Source of the DNA: Actinomycetes bacterium
GTDB lineage: Bacteria; Actinomycetota; Acidimicrobiia; Acidimicrobiales; Palsa-688
DNA: 42,968 bases
Direction: 5' to 3'
NCBI GenBank assembly: GCA_021838305.1
Contig: JAKCEB010000003.1
Span: forward strand, 1-42,968
Positions 1 through 9,072 of the stretch are shown piece after piece (within the stretch, counting starts at the first letter, position 1; each line of letters starts with the position of its first letter). The position numbers and the translations under genes are program-made. Under the pieces are notes generated by a model, which was not told where the DNA came from, made no database searches, and was given only the letters and a program-made list of their open reading frames with translations.

Positions 1-531
1 GTGACCGATGTGATCGAGGAGTTCACGGAGAAGGGTATTCGTCTCGCGTCGGGCGACGAGCTGACCGCCGACATCGTCGTCACCGCGACGGGCTTCAACC
101 TAAGTGTTCTCGGCGACATCAACTTCATCGTCGACGGCGCCGAGGTGGACTTCGCGAACTCGGTCACCTACCGGGGCATGATGTTTACCGGGGTGCCGAA
201 CATGGTCTGGGTTTTCGGGTACTTCCGGGCGAGCTGGACGCTGCGCGTGGATCTCGTCGCCGACTTCGTTTGCCGGCTTCTAGCGCACATGGACGATCTG
301 GAGGCGGCCCGCGTCGTGCCTCAACTCCGAAGCTCCGATCGAGATGCCGATATGGCGGTCCTCGACTGGGTCGACCCCGAGAACTTCAACCCCGGCTATC
401 TGATGCGCTCAGCGCACCTCATGCCCCGGCGGGGAGACAAGGCGGAGTGGCAGCACAGCCAGGACTACTGGTCCGAGAAGGACGTCTTGGCCACCGTCGA
501 CCTCGACGACGGCTGCCTGGTCTTCGAGTGA
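1..531 (+). CDS. Flavin-containing (Baeyer-Villiger type) monooxygenase, C-terminal part
   Basis: This is the last 176 residues of an FAD/NADPH-dependent monooxygenase; the 5' part lies outside the window and the GTG at base 1 is most likely an internal valine. The hallmark is the segment DIVVTATGFN near residue 24, the conserved 'ATG' loop of flavin-containing and Baeyer-Villiger monooxygenases, followed by the family's usual C-terminal region (YRGMMFTGVPN, then VFGYFRASW). Full-length relatives have about 480-500 residues. Such enzymes insert oxygen into ketones or oxidise soft heteroatoms. The exact substrate cannot be read from this fragment. It converges on glgA, with a strong hairpin between them. 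Confidence 0.85.
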   Translation: MTDVIEEFTEKGIRLASGDELTADIVVTATGFNLSVLGDINFIVDGAEVDFANSVTYRGMMFTGVPNMVWVFGYFRASWTLRVDLVADFVCRLLAHMDDLEAARVVPQLRSSDRDADMAVLDWVDPENFNPGYLMRSAHLMPRRGDKAEWQHSQDYWSEKDVLATVDLDDGCLVFE

Positions 532-623
532 CGTGGACCGGCGGCGGGCTGCATTAGCGGCTTTTGCGGCTATCGGGTCGGCCAGCTACTAGCGGAAATA
601 CGACATGGCGCCTTCCTGGAGCA

Positions 624-670
624 GACTGTGCGTGTAATTGCACGAAAACTGTGCAATAACACGCACAGTC
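624..670. repeat. Long inverted repeat (20-bp stem, 7-nt loop)
   Basis: Bases 624-643 and 651-670 are reverse complements except for one A-A mismatch (636/658), leaving a 7-nt loop (GAAAACT). It lies between the convergent monooxygenase and glgA genes, so a bidirectional terminator is possible, but no T-run follows the stem on the plus strand. Its size is close to that of the hairpin at 30974-31022, though the stem sequences differ. Confidence 0.8.
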
Positions 671-672
671 TT

Positions 673-727
673 GCCGGGGTGCGGCAAGGGCGCTGCCGGG
701 GTGCGGCAAGGGCGCTGCAAGGGCGCT
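673..727. repeat. 22-bp tandem repeat, two copies plus a partial copy
   Basis: Bases 673-694 and 695-716 are identical 22-mers (beginning GCCGGGGTGCGGC), followed by an 11-bp partial copy at 717-727. The array directly follows the hairpin at 624-670 in the non-coding gap between two convergent genes. No coding role is visible. Confidence 0.8.
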
Positions 728-797
728 GCGAGGGCCCGCTCGTTGCATCCGTTACGAGCGAAATGCAGCGATTGCGTAGCAGAAGAAGGGGGCTCAG

Positions 798-1997
798 TTA
801 GACCCCGCCGGCGGCTTGGGGATTGTCGATCGCCCGGCGGTACACCTCGAGCGTCCGCTCGGCGATCGCCGACCAGGAAAAGGCGTCCACCGCCCGGGTG
901 CGACCCGCACGCCCGAGGGCCGCCGCGCGGTCGGGATCGCGGACCAAGGAGTTGAGAGCTTCGGCCATCGCGGCTGCGAAAGCGTCCGGATCTTTCGGCT
1001 GCGCCCCCGGCTCGGCCTGGTCGATCGGCACCAGTACGCCGGTCTCGCCGTCTGCGACGACTTCAGGGATACCCCCTGTCGCCGTCGCGACGACCGCCGT
1101 TTCGCAGGCCATCGCTTCGAGGTTGACGATGCCCATAGGTTCGTAGACAGACGGGCAGCAGAAGACGGTCGCGTGGGTTAGGACCTGGATCACAGCGGGC
1201 TTCACCAGCATCTCGCGCACCCAGATGACGCCGCTGCGAGAGGCTTGCAGCGAAGCGACCGCTGCCTCGGTCTCGGCGGCGATCTCTGCCGTGTCAGGGG
1301 CGCCGGCGAGCAGGACGAGCTGCGCGTCGGGGTCGAGGAGTCTGGCAGCGGCGAGAAGGTGGTCCAGGCCCTTTTGGCGGGTGATGCGCCCGACGAAGAC
1401 TACGCTCGGCCGGTTCGGGTCCATCCCAAGGCGCTCCACCACGTCCGTGGCGTGATCCGGTCGGTACTGGTCTGTGTCGATCCCGTTGTGCACGACGCTG
1501 ACGCGGTGGGGGTCTAGTAGCGGGTAGCAGTCGAGCACGTCGGCTTTCATCGCCGCCGAAACAGCGATGACAGCGTCTGCGGCTTCGAGGGCTGTGCGCT
1601 CGGCCCAGCTCGACAGGGCGTAGCCGCCGCCGAGCTGCTCAGCTTTCCACGGTCGTCGGGGCTCCAAGCTGTGGCTGGTAACGACGTGCGGTATCCCGTA
1701 GAGAAGCTTCGCCAGGTGGCCCGCTAGATTCGCGTACCAGGTGTGGGAATGCGCGAGATCGGCCCCGGCTGCCAATGCGCAGAGCCGCAGGTCGACCGAA
1801 AGCGCCTGCAGCGCAGGATTTGCGCCGGCGAGTACCGTGTCCGGATCGGCCGACGTGGCTCCAGGGCGGGGCGCCCCGAAGCACAGAACGGACAGGTCGC
1901 AGAGCCGGCCGAGCCGCTCGGCAAGGTACTCGACGTGGACGCCGGCGCCTCCGTATACGTCGGGCGGGTACTCCCTGGTCATGAGTGCTACGCGCAT
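798..1997 (-). CDS. glgA: GT4 glycogen synthase / maltose-1-phosphate synthase
   Basis: GT4-family glucosyltransferase of the actinobacterial GlgA/GlgM type, about 399 residues, using ADP-glucose for glycogen or for maltose-1-phosphate in the GlgE route. The N-terminal acceptor domain opens with MTREYPPDVYGGAGVHVEYL, which carries the donor-site glycine loop. The C-terminal Rossmann domain has FVGRITRQKGLDHLL and the E-x7-E segment in CCPSVYEPMGIVNLEAMAC. I chose ATG 1997 over the TTG two codons upstream. The gene is divergent from glgC across about 60 bp, the standard actinobacterial arrangement, so the two probably share a regulatory region. In mycobacteria this family makes maltose-1-phosphate more readily than linear glycogen, and sequence alone does not decide which product is made here. 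Confidence 0.93.
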   Translation of the reverse strand: MRVALMTREYPPDVYGGAGVHVEYLAERLGRLCDLSVLCFGAPRPGATSADPDTVLAGANPALQALSVDLRLCALAAGADLAHSHTWYANLAGHLAKLLYGIPHVVTSHSLEPRRPWKAEQLGGGYALSSWAERTALEAADAVIAVSAAMKADVLDCYPLLDPHRVSVVHNGIDTDQYRPDHATDVVERLGMDPNRPSVVFVGRITRQKGLDHLLAAARLLDPDAQLVLLAGAPDTAEIAAETEAAVASLQASRSGVIWVREMLVKPAVIQVLTHATVFCCPSVYEPMGIVNLEAMACETAVVATATGGIPEVVADGETGVLVPIDQAEPGAQPKDPDAFAAAMAEALNSLVRDPDRAAALGRAGRTRAVDAFSWSAIAERTLEVYRRAIDNPQAAGGV

Positions 1998-2059
1998 GGA
2001 CAACGCTAACCCGAGCCGAGGGTCCCGCGACGCCTAGCTGAGCATGTACGCTCGGCTGT

Positions 2060-3286
2060 GTGATACGAGGCCAGCGTGTGCTCTCTATCGTGTTGGCCGG
2101 GGGGAAAGGCACTCGACTGTCGCCCCTAACCGACCAGCGCGCGAAACCGGCGGTTCCTTTTGGGGGTAGCTACCGGATCATCGATTTCGTCCTGTCGAAT
2201 CTCGTCAACGCCGACTTCCGCCACATCGTGGTTCTCACCCAGTACAAGAGCCACAGCCTCGACCAGCACATCACGACCACTTGGCGGATGTCGTCGCTAC
2301 TCGGCAACTACGTCACCCCGGTACCTGCGCAACAGCAGCTCGGCCCCTATTGGTACCAGGGCTCCGCCGATGCCATCCACCAGAACCTTAACTTGATCTC
2401 CGACGAACGCCCCGACTACGTGCTGGTGTTCGGGGCTGACCACATTTACCGCATGGACCCGAGCCAAATGCTCGACCAGCACATCCACTCGGGTTGTGCG
2501 GCGACCGTTGCGGGTATCCGGGCACCTCTGTCGGAGGCTTCGCAGTTCGGGGTTATCGAGACCGACGGTTCCTCGCAGGTCACGGCTTTTCGGGAAAAGC
2601 CGACCGACGCCCGCCCGCTCGCTGACTCGCCGGACGAGATCCTTGCGTCGATGGGCAACTACTGCTTTAGCGCCGAGGCGCTCATAGATGCAGTGAGGGC
2701 CGACGCTGCGGACGAGGGTTCCATCCACGACATGGGCGGATCGATCATTCCGGGCCTGGTGGCATCCGGCGATTGCGAGGTCTACGACTTCAAGGACAAT
2801 GACGTTCCCGGAGCCACCGACCGCGACAGAGGATACTGGCGTGACGTAGGCACCATTAGGTCCTACTACGACGCGACTATGGACCTCGTGTCTGTGCACC
2901 CGGTGTTCAACTTGTACAACCTCGACTGGCCCATACACACGCTGCCGTCGCCGTTACCTCCCGCCAAGGTCGTCCATAACCGCAGTCGAATGGTGGACTC
3001 GCTCGCAGCACAGGGGGCGATAGTCTCGGACGCCACAGTCGAGCGATCGGTTCTGTTCCCTGGCGTGCGGGTCGAGGCGCGCTCGCACGTGTCGGACTCG
3101 GTCCTGATGAACCGCTGCGTCGTGAGCCCTACTGCGACGGTGCGCAACGCAATACTCGACAAGAACGTGGTCGTGGGTCCGGGGCAACGCGTCGGTGTCG
3201 ACGAGGACGAGGACAAGGCCCGAGGTTTCACGCTTACAGGCGACGGGATAGTCGTAGTACCGAAGGGATTCAAGGTCGGTGGTTGA
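2060..3286 (+). CDS. glgC: Glucose-1-phosphate adenylyltransferase
   Basis: ADP-glucose pyrophosphorylase (ATP + glucose-1-P to ADP-glucose + PPi), 408 residues, the usual length. The N-terminal nucleotidyltransferase domain begins [14 protein letters not shown], followed by [15 protein letters not shown]. It continues with [11 protein letters not shown] and [11 protein letters not shown], then the glucose-1-P-binding region around FREKP. The C-terminal left-handed beta-helix repeats ([15 protein letters not shown] and similar) carry allosteric and oligomerisation functions. It starts at GTG 2060 and is divergent from glgA, for which it supplies the donor substrate. Confidence 0.96.
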   Translation: MIRGQRVLSIVLAGGKGTRLSPLTDQRAKPAVPFGGSYRIIDFVLSNLVNADFRHIVVLTQYKSHSLDQHITTTWRMSSLLGNYVTPVPAQQQLGPYWYQGSADAIHQNLNLISDERPDYVLVFGADHIYRMDPSQMLDQHIHSGCAATVAGIRAPLSEASQFGVIETDGSSQVTAFREKPTDARPLADSPDEILASMGNYCFSAEALIDAVRADAADEGSIHDMGGSIIPGLVASGDCEVYDFKDNDVPGATDRDRGYWRDVGTIRSYYDATMDLVSVHPVFNLYNLDWPIHTLPSPLPPAKVVHNRSRMVDSLAAQGAIVSDATVERSVLFPGVRVEARSHVSDSVLMNRCVVSPTATVRNAILDKNVVVGPGQRVGVDEDEDKARGFTLTGDGIVVVPKGFKVGG

Positions 3287-3310
3287 CCGGTCTTTCGCCG
3301 GTACCTGGAG

Positions 3311-4486
3311 TTGAGCGACCTGTACGACTTCGACGACGTCGACATCGAAGTTCTACGCAGGCGGGGAACCTCCAAATGGTCACGCTACGATCCGGGTGTC
3401 CTGGCGCTATGGGTCGCAGAGATGGACTTCCGGACCGCTCCTCCGGTCCACGACGCGTTGCGAGATGCGGTAGAGCGCGAGGAGTTCGGCTACCCATCTG
3501 ACAGGTCCGTCGCCGCGATGGTCGAGGCGCTCGCCGGGTGGCAGAAGCGGCGATACGGCTGGGAGATCGACTCGGCCGGGGTCGTCGTTCTACCGGACGT
3601 GCTTAAGGGTGTGGAGCTGGCGCTCGACGCCTTCAGCCCCGCTGGATCGCCGGTCGTGGTGCCCACGCCTGCCTATATGCCCTTCTTCGATGTGCTCCAC
3701 GCGCTGCGCCGGCCGATCGTCGAAGTGCCCGCAGTACGCGACGGGGCCGTATGCCGCCTCGACCTCGAGCGCATAGCCGGTGCGTTCAGCGACGGGGCGG
3801 CGAGCCTCATACTCTGCAATCCGCACAACCCTCTCGGCCGCTCCTACAGCACCGGGGAGCTGAGCGCGCTTTGCGAGGTTGTCGCCGAACACGGTGCGAG
3901 GGTCGTTTCGGATGAAATACATGGTCCGCTCACCTACCCGGGAGGTGTCCACGTTCCGTACGCGACGGTGTCTCCGGCTGCTCCAATGCACTCGGTCACG
4001 TTGGTGTCGGCCTCCAAGGGTTGGAACCTCCCGGGGCTTCGGTGCGCGCAGATGCTCCTCACCAGCGAAGTCGACCGGCAGCGCTGGAAGGCCGTGCCGT
4101 CGATCAAGAGCCACGGGGTCTCCACGTTGGGTATCTCAGCGACGACGGCCGCCTACCGTGACGGCGAGAATTGGTTGAACGAGCTTCTCGCCTACCTGGA
4201 CTCCAACCGCTACCTGCTCGAGAAGCTCCTCGCCGAGATGCTGCCCGCGGTGCGCTACAGCGTGCCCGAGGCGACGTACCTGGCGTGGCTCGACTTCAGC
4301 TCGATGAACCTCGGAGCGAGGCCTGCGGAGGCTCTTTTGGACAGCGCTCGAGTCGCCACCAACCCGGGAGCCCTGTTTCGCGGCGGCGGCGAAGGGCACG
4401 TGAGGCTCAACTTCGCGACCTCGAAGGCTATTCTCGTCTCGGCGATCGATCGGATCGCAGACGGCCTTTCAAGTCGGGCAGTTTAG
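3311..4486 (+). CDS. MalY/PatB-type PLP-dependent C-S lyase or aminotransferase
   Basis: Fold-type I PLP enzyme of the MalY/PatB group, 391 residues, which typically cleaves cystathionine or cysteine conjugates to thiol, pyruvate and ammonia. Visible motifs are the N-terminal KW-x4-GVLALWVAEMDF block, CNPHNPLGR, VSDEIHGPL (PLP-ring aspartate) and SASKGWNLPGL, whose lysine forms the Schiff base. The C-terminal RLNFATSK has the carboxylate-binding arginine. TTG 3311 is the likely start: little conserved sequence could be lost and no better start is visible, although a GGAG lies directly against it. It sits between glgC and a P450. Cystathionine beta-lyase is the most common activity, but the substrate is not certain. 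Confidence 0.88.
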   Translation: MSDLYDFDDVDIEVLRRRGTSKWSRYDPGVLALWVAEMDFRTAPPVHDALRDAVEREEFGYPSDRSVAAMVEALAGWQKRRYGWEIDSAGVVVLPDVLKGVELALDAFSPAGSPVVVPTPAYMPFFDVLHALRRPIVEVPAVRDGAVCRLDLERIAGAFSDGAASLILCNPHNPLGRSYSTGELSALCEVVAEHGARVVSDEIHGPLTYPGGVHVPYATVSPAAPMHSVTLVSASKGWNLPGLRCAQMLLTSEVDRQRWKAVPSIKSHGVSTLGISATTAAYRDGENWLNELLAYLDSNRYLLEKLLAEMLPAVRYSVPEATYLAWLDFSSMNLGARPAEALLDSARVATNPGALFRGGGEGHVRLNFATSKAILVSAIDRIADGLSSRAV

Positions 4487-4507
4487 GAGTACCGGAAAGG
4501 CGGAGCT

Positions 4508-5722
4508 ATGACCACTTCGGTCACCGAGATGGACCTACCTGAGGTCGACCTTGTCGGTCTCGGCCGTGACGAGATGCTGCGCGCGTTCGCCGAGGCTGCA
4601 GAGCAAAGCTGGCTCATTCGAACGCCCCTCGGCTACGCAGTAACCCGCTACCACGACGTCAATGCCGTCCTTCGGGACCGGCGCTTCCATTCGGCGATAT
4701 CGCTTATCCCCGAGATGGCGGGGGTCGAAAGGTCACCCGGCCCGCGCCGACAGCAATCCATCCTGGCGATGGAAGGCGACGAGCACACCCGGCTGCGCCG
4801 TCTAGCGTCCCCGACGTTCACGCCGAGGGCGACCGACAAGCTCCGGCCGTTCATGCGTGAGGTCATCAACGAGCTAGTCGACTCCGTCGTCGCCGAGGGC
4901 GCTTGCGAGTTCGTTGCGGACATATGTGAGCCTTATCCGATACCCGTCATCTGCGAGCTGCTAGGCGCTCCGAAGTCCGATTGGCGGCGGTTCTCGAAGT
5001 GGGCGGTCGACATCTTCCGGATATTCAACAACGACGTTGCGAATGACATGCCGGCGATCCAGGAAGCGATGGCCGAGCTCGATTCTTACGTGGGGGCGAT
5101 GATCGAAAAACGCCGCCACGCTCCCGCCGACGATCTTCTGAGCCGTCTGATAGCAGCCGAGGAGGAAGGGGATCGTCTGAGCACCGCGGAGCTCGTCATG
5201 ATGGCCGAGGCTGTGCTGATGGCGGGCACGGATACGACACGGAACCAGCTTGCGTGCTGTGTGGCACTGCTCGCCGGAAAGCCCGATCAGTGGCGGGCGT
5301 TGGCGCAGGACCCCGAGCTCGCTGCACCGGCAGTGGAGGAATGCTTACGTCACCTGGGAGCTGTCCGAGGAACGATACGTTTTGCGTCAGACGACATCGA
5401 CTACCGGGGAGTGACCTTCCCGAAAGGCACCCTGGTGATGGCCAGTCTCGCAGCCGCGAATCACGACCCGGAGGTGTGGTTCGATCCCGGCCGATTCGAC
5501 ATCGCCCGGCAGGCCGGCGCTGCATCGCAAATGACGTTCGGAAGCGGAATCCATTTCTGCCTCGGGGCTTCCCTAGCGCGAGCCGAGCTGCAGGAAGCAC
5601 TGCCAGTACTCGCTCGGCGGATGCCGGACCTCCGCGTCGACGGCGAGGTCGAATGGAAGCCGCCGACTGTCGGCATTTGGGGCCCGAGCCGTCTCCCAGT
5701 GGCGTTTACCCCGACTCGCTGA
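4508..5722 (+). CDS. Cytochrome P450 (soluble, bacterial)
   Basis: Soluble class I P450 of 404 residues. The oxygen-binding I-helix motif is AGTDTTR, the ExxR motif is EECLR, and the heme-thiolate loop is FGSGIHFCLG, whose cysteine ligates heme iron. The N-terminal half has the EGDEHTRLRRL segment common in CYP105/107/125-like bacterial enzymes. A GGAAAGGCGGAG ribosome-binding stretch precedes ATG 4508. It needs a ferredoxin and a reductase, neither of which is next to it. It lies 21 bp after the MalY-like gene and is probably co-transcribed with it. The substrate is unknown. Confidence 0.93.
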   Translation: MTTSVTEMDLPEVDLVGLGRDEMLRAFAEAAEQSWLIRTPLGYAVTRYHDVNAVLRDRRFHSAISLIPEMAGVERSPGPRRQQSILAMEGDEHTRLRRLASPTFTPRATDKLRPFMREVINELVDSVVAEGACEFVADICEPYPIPVICELLGAPKSDWRRFSKWAVDIFRIFNNDVANDMPAIQEAMAELDSYVGAMIEKRRHAPADDLLSRLIAAEEEGDRLSTAELVMMAEAVLMAGTDTTRNQLACCVALLAGKPDQWRALAQDPELAAPAVEECLRHLGAVRGTIRFASDDIDYRGVTFPKGTLVMASLAAANHDPEVWFDPGRFDIARQAGAASQMTFGSGIHFCLGASLARAELQEALPVLARRMPDLRVDGEVEWKPPTVGIWGPSRLPVAFTPTR

Positions 5723-5774
5723 GTAGCTTCTCTGGCGGTCGGAGGTAGATCCCAGCAGCTGCTCCGGGTGCCGT

Positions 5775-6995
5775 CTACGGGTTGGACGAACCGTATTGAA
5801 TGTTCACGTTGATTGTCTGCGAGTCCACCCAGGTTCCGGCGGATGGATTGAGCGTCCAGATGCGCAGGGCCGTGCCTTTGACCGCTAGAGCCTCAAGTGT
5901 TCCTCCGTGCCCGGCTGCGAGCGTCGCTGTCCCCGGCGGAACCGGCGGGAGTGTCGTCCAGTTCGATCCTGGCCCTGCGACAGTGTAGGCGACGAGCGAC
6001 GTCCCCGGTCCGCGCGTGATGACGAACAAGTCGTTGCCCGACGCAGCGCCGAACGATACGACGGCGTCAGTCGATCGGAGGGCTATCGACGGCGATTCTT
6101 GCCATGTCAAGCCGTCGGCGCTCCAGGCTGCGACGAGATGCGGTGCAGCGCCTTTCGGTCCTGTCACGCCGAGCAGGGCGGCGACACCGGAACCCCCCGG
6201 TGCCGGCCTGAGGGCAAGGGCGGTGACCGTGAGGTGCGCTATCCCGTTGATCGCCGGCCCCGTCGGTACCCATCCGTTGGAGGTGCTAACAAACAAACCG
6301 GTGGATCCCGGGTTGGTGCACGACGCCCCGACCACGGTACTGTTACCTGCGTAAGCCACGGCATTGAACGAATGTGCAGCACAAACCCGCCCGGCTTGGG
6401 TCGAGTCGAAGCTTTGCAGGCTCTCGATGGTCTTCCAGGACGACAGGCTCCCATTCGTTGCGATGACGTTGCCGCCGGGAATCGCTTTGCCGCCTGCGCT
6501 CGATGCGGTGATTGCCGTTGCCTGCCCGGAGGGCCCGAGAGCGAGCGCTGAGGGGGTTGCGGTGATCGCCTCGTCGATCAGGCCGGTCGACCAGGCGAGT
6601 CCACCGTCGGTCGTGGAGATCAGCGGCGTGTAGGTGAGGTCGACAGACGGCCGGACTGCTACTGCTAGATCTTTGCCGTTCGCGGCGAGAACGAGTCCGC
6701 CGTTCGTGGCGGTGCCGGTAGCCTTCACTTGGTTTGTCCAGCTGGACGCGCCGGTCGGCCGGAACGGGAGCTGCCAGAAAGTGTTGAGCGGGTCCTGAAG
6801 GTGGCCCATTGCCAATGTCGTCCAAACGCCGCTTGGAGTCGTCACAGACGTTGACAAAGGTAGGGCCCAGGTTGTCGACGTGTCGAGCGAAGCGCTGGTA
6901 GAAGTGCTAGAGCATGCGCCTAAAGTGGCAGCCAGCGCAGCAGCCGCTAACGCGGAGCGCACGGCGCCGATATGACGCGGCGGGGGGCCGTTCAT
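5775..6995 (-). CDS. Lipoprotein with beta-propeller-like repeats
   Basis: Secreted lipoprotein of about 406 residues. The signal peptide is followed by the lipobox LGAC at about residues 25-30, then a Ser/Thr-rich linker. The rest is beta-rich and Gly/Ala/Thr-rich, with repeated W-T/W-S motifs (TDGGLAWSTGL, SADGLTWQES) that resemble Asp-box/BNR-type propeller blades. ATG 6995 overlaps the stop of the upstream Sco-like gene by four bases (ATGA), so the two are translationally coupled, and I prefer it to longer starts inside that gene. The role is unknown. Coupling to a Sco-domain protein suggests a partner on the outer face of the membrane. Confidence 0.75.
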   Translation of the reverse strand: MNGPPPRHIGAVRSALAAAALAATLGACSSTSTSASLDTSTTWALPLSTSVTTPSGVWTTLAMGHLQDPLNTFWQLPFRPTGASSWTNQVKATGTATNGGLVLAANGKDLAVAVRPSVDLTYTPLISTTDGGLAWSTGLIDEAITATPSALALGPSGQATAITASSAGGKAIPGGNVIATNGSLSSWKTIESLQSFDSTQAGRVCAAHSFNAVAYAGNSTVVGASCTNPGSTGLFVSTSNGWVPTGPAINGIAHLTVTALALRPAPGGSGVAALLGVTGPKGAAPHLVAAWSADGLTWQESPSIALRSTDAVVSFGAASGNDLFVITRGPGTSLVAYTVAGPGSNWTTLPPVPPGTATLAAGHGGTLEALAVKGTALRIWTLNPSAGTWVDSQTINVNIQYGSSNP

Positions 6996-8860
6996 GAACC
7001 AGAGGCAACTTTTTTCAAAGTGTCTGCCAGCAGGACAGAAAATGACGACTGCGTCGCGGTCGTCCCCGGACCCGGGTCGGCGTTTAGCACGTAGCGCAAA
7101 TGTCCACCGGGTCCGATGATCGCCACGAACTCGCTGTGGCCGATCATTGCGCCGCCGGGGGACAACTCGGTTGCATTGCCGAATGCCGACCAAACGCCTT
7201 CAAGGTCGTGGAGCGTCTTTCCGGTCAGGAACTTCCAATTGGGAAGCGACGCCATTTTCTCTTGGACGTCGAAAGCCTGCAGATAGTCGGGAGCCACGAA
7301 GATCGGGTTGGCGTTGACAGCAACCAACTCGACTTGCGCCGCGGTCGCCCCGAGCAGGCCGTCTGCTTGACGGAAGTACTGGGCGATCAGCGGACAGGTG
7401 GAGGTGCAGACGTCATCGAGAAATGTGAGAGCCACCGTCTTGCCTCTAAGCGTTGCGGAGCTGACCGGCGATCCCGTCTGGTCGATCAACTGAAACGACG
7501 GCGAGGGTGCGTACTCTTGCTGAGGCGGCCCCGCCACCGCCTGAGCGAGGATCGCGTCGGCGTTTGGGTTCGTTGCGGCCGCCGCCGCAGGAACGGTGCC
7601 TACCAGCACCACGGCGATAGCAGCGACAGATGCGGCCACCCGCAGTGCGTACGTCGGATCCAAAGCGAGGCGGGCAAACGGCGACCTGACGGCGACGTCC
7701 GGGCCTTGGACAGAGGCAGCCTCGAACGACACACGAGGAGCGGGCCGGGTGAACGCCAGGTATCCCGCGAAGAGGATTACGAGGGTCGGGATCATCGAGT
7801 TCGGGTCCGTACCTACGCCTCCAAGGAAGCCCAGATCCTCGATGAGAAGCCAGTCGGCGAGCAACAGGACTACGGCGGCGGCGAGGCCAGCACGAAGAAG
7901 GAGAGGCCTGCCTGAGAGGAACACGACTCCGAGGGCACCGATCGCCACGACGGCGAACAGGTTCACCCCCCAACCGTGCGAAGCGTCGAAGCTTGCGAAC
8001 GCCGAAACGGCGCTAGCGATGGCGTGTGGCTGTGGCGTGGAGGCCATGTGGCGAACCATCGACGCGAGCTGTCCGGCGGTGCCGTTCGCCAGAGTAGGAC
8101 CGGCCCAGAAGCCGCGTCCGGGCCAGGCTTGAAGAACCGCCATCGCAACAAGAAACGACCCCATGCAGCGGAGCATGAACCGGCCTGTCCGAGCCCGCTC
8201 CCAAAACTCGTCAGGCAGGGCAATCAGCACACCTGCAACAGAGTAGAAAAGAGCGGCCCCCGGGAGTCCGAAGAGGAACGACTGGCCCGGTGCGAAGATC
8301 TGCCCGAACGCTTCGCCGAAGATCCATACGACCAGGCCCCACCCGACGCTCAGCACACCCGCGAGCCGCGACCACAGTCCTCTCGGTGCGACGAGAAGCC
8401 AAAGTCCGATTCCGACCTGCACCCACACGGCCGCGGCGGGTGCTGTGATCGGGTGGTAGCTCCAGATCGTTGCGAGTTGATTGTCGAGGTGTTGCACCCA
8501 CGTCGGCGACGAGGCCGCCGCGGGCTGGATGACGTTGGGAGCCATTCCGAGCGGGATCGAGGCCTGGCCTTGGAGGATCCCGTCGAAAATCCACAGGATG
8601 CCGAACGACAGGCGAAGAAGGCGGCGGGCGGCAGGCTCGGTCGATGCTGTCGCAGTTTCGCGGGGCGCCGCTGCGGTTCCACCGGGCGCCGCTGTGGACT
8701 CAGCGTAGGCCCGCAGACGGCGGGCTCGCAGGACGTTCCAGGCGACCCAGAGCACCGCCAGGACGACCAGGCAGACAAGGCCCTGGCGTAGGAGCAGGCG
8801 GTGAAATGCCGTGACGATGAGCGAGTTGGTGGCAGCGAGGCCGGTGTTCATGCCTGGCAT
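6992..8860 (-). CDS. Multi-pass membrane protein with C-terminal Sco1/SenC-like thioredoxin domain
   Basis: About 622 residues (ATG 8860; a GTG at 8941 would add 27 residues). The first two thirds hold many hydrophobic segments, for example LVCLVVLAVLWVAWNVL, ALFYSVAGVLIAL and AAVVLLLADWLLI. The C-terminal part is an extracytoplasmic thioredoxin-fold domain starting at about FQLIDQTGSPVS. It has the Sco signature C-x3-C in DDVCTSTCPL and a downstream GHSEFVAIIGPGG histidine, the three copper ligands of Sco proteins. Sco proteins deliver copper to, or reduce, the CuA site of cytochrome oxidase. Fusion to such a large membrane module is unusual. It is followed, with overlap, by a lipoprotein gene. 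No oxidase genes are in the window. Confidence 0.8.
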   Translation of the reverse strand: MPGMNTGLAATNSLIVTAFHRLLLRQGLVCLVVLAVLWVAWNVLRARRLRAYAESTAAPGGTAAAPRETATASTEPAARRLLRLSFGILWIFDGILQGQASIPLGMAPNVIQPAAASSPTWVQHLDNQLATIWSYHPITAPAAAVWVQVGIGLWLLVAPRGLWSRLAGVLSVGWGLVVWIFGEAFGQIFAPGQSFLFGLPGAALFYSVAGVLIALPDEFWERARTGRFMLRCMGSFLVAMAVLQAWPGRGFWAGPTLANGTAGQLASMVRHMASTPQPHAIASAVSAFASFDASHGWGVNLFAVVAIGALGVVFLSGRPLLLRAGLAAAVVLLLADWLLIEDLGFLGGVGTDPNSMIPTLVILFAGYLAFTRPAPRVSFEAASVQGPDVAVRSPFARLALDPTYALRVAASVAAIAVVLVGTVPAAAAATNPNADAILAQAVAGPPQQEYAPSPSFQLIDQTGSPVSSATLRGKTVALTFLDDVCTSTCPLIAQYFRQADGLLGATAAQVELVAVNANPIFVAPDYLQAFDVQEKMASLPNWKFLTGKTLHDLEGVWSAFGNATELSPGGAMIGHSEFVAIIGPGGHLRYVLNADPGPGTTATQSSFSVLLADTLKKVASGS

Positions 8861-9072
8861 GAGGTCGTAGGGTAGCTGGCGTCGGGGGGCTACATCGCGC
8901 GCCCGAGGTGACCTGGTCCAGCCTTTCCGCTCCGACGTCACCTACGCTTTGACGCGTGTCAGAGACCGTCCGCTTGGACAGACCCCATGAAGGCGTCGCC
9001 GTCGTCACGATGTCCAGCGCTGCCGTGTCCAACTTCGGGACCTCTGCGGGCCGCCTCTGAGCTAGACGCTTG

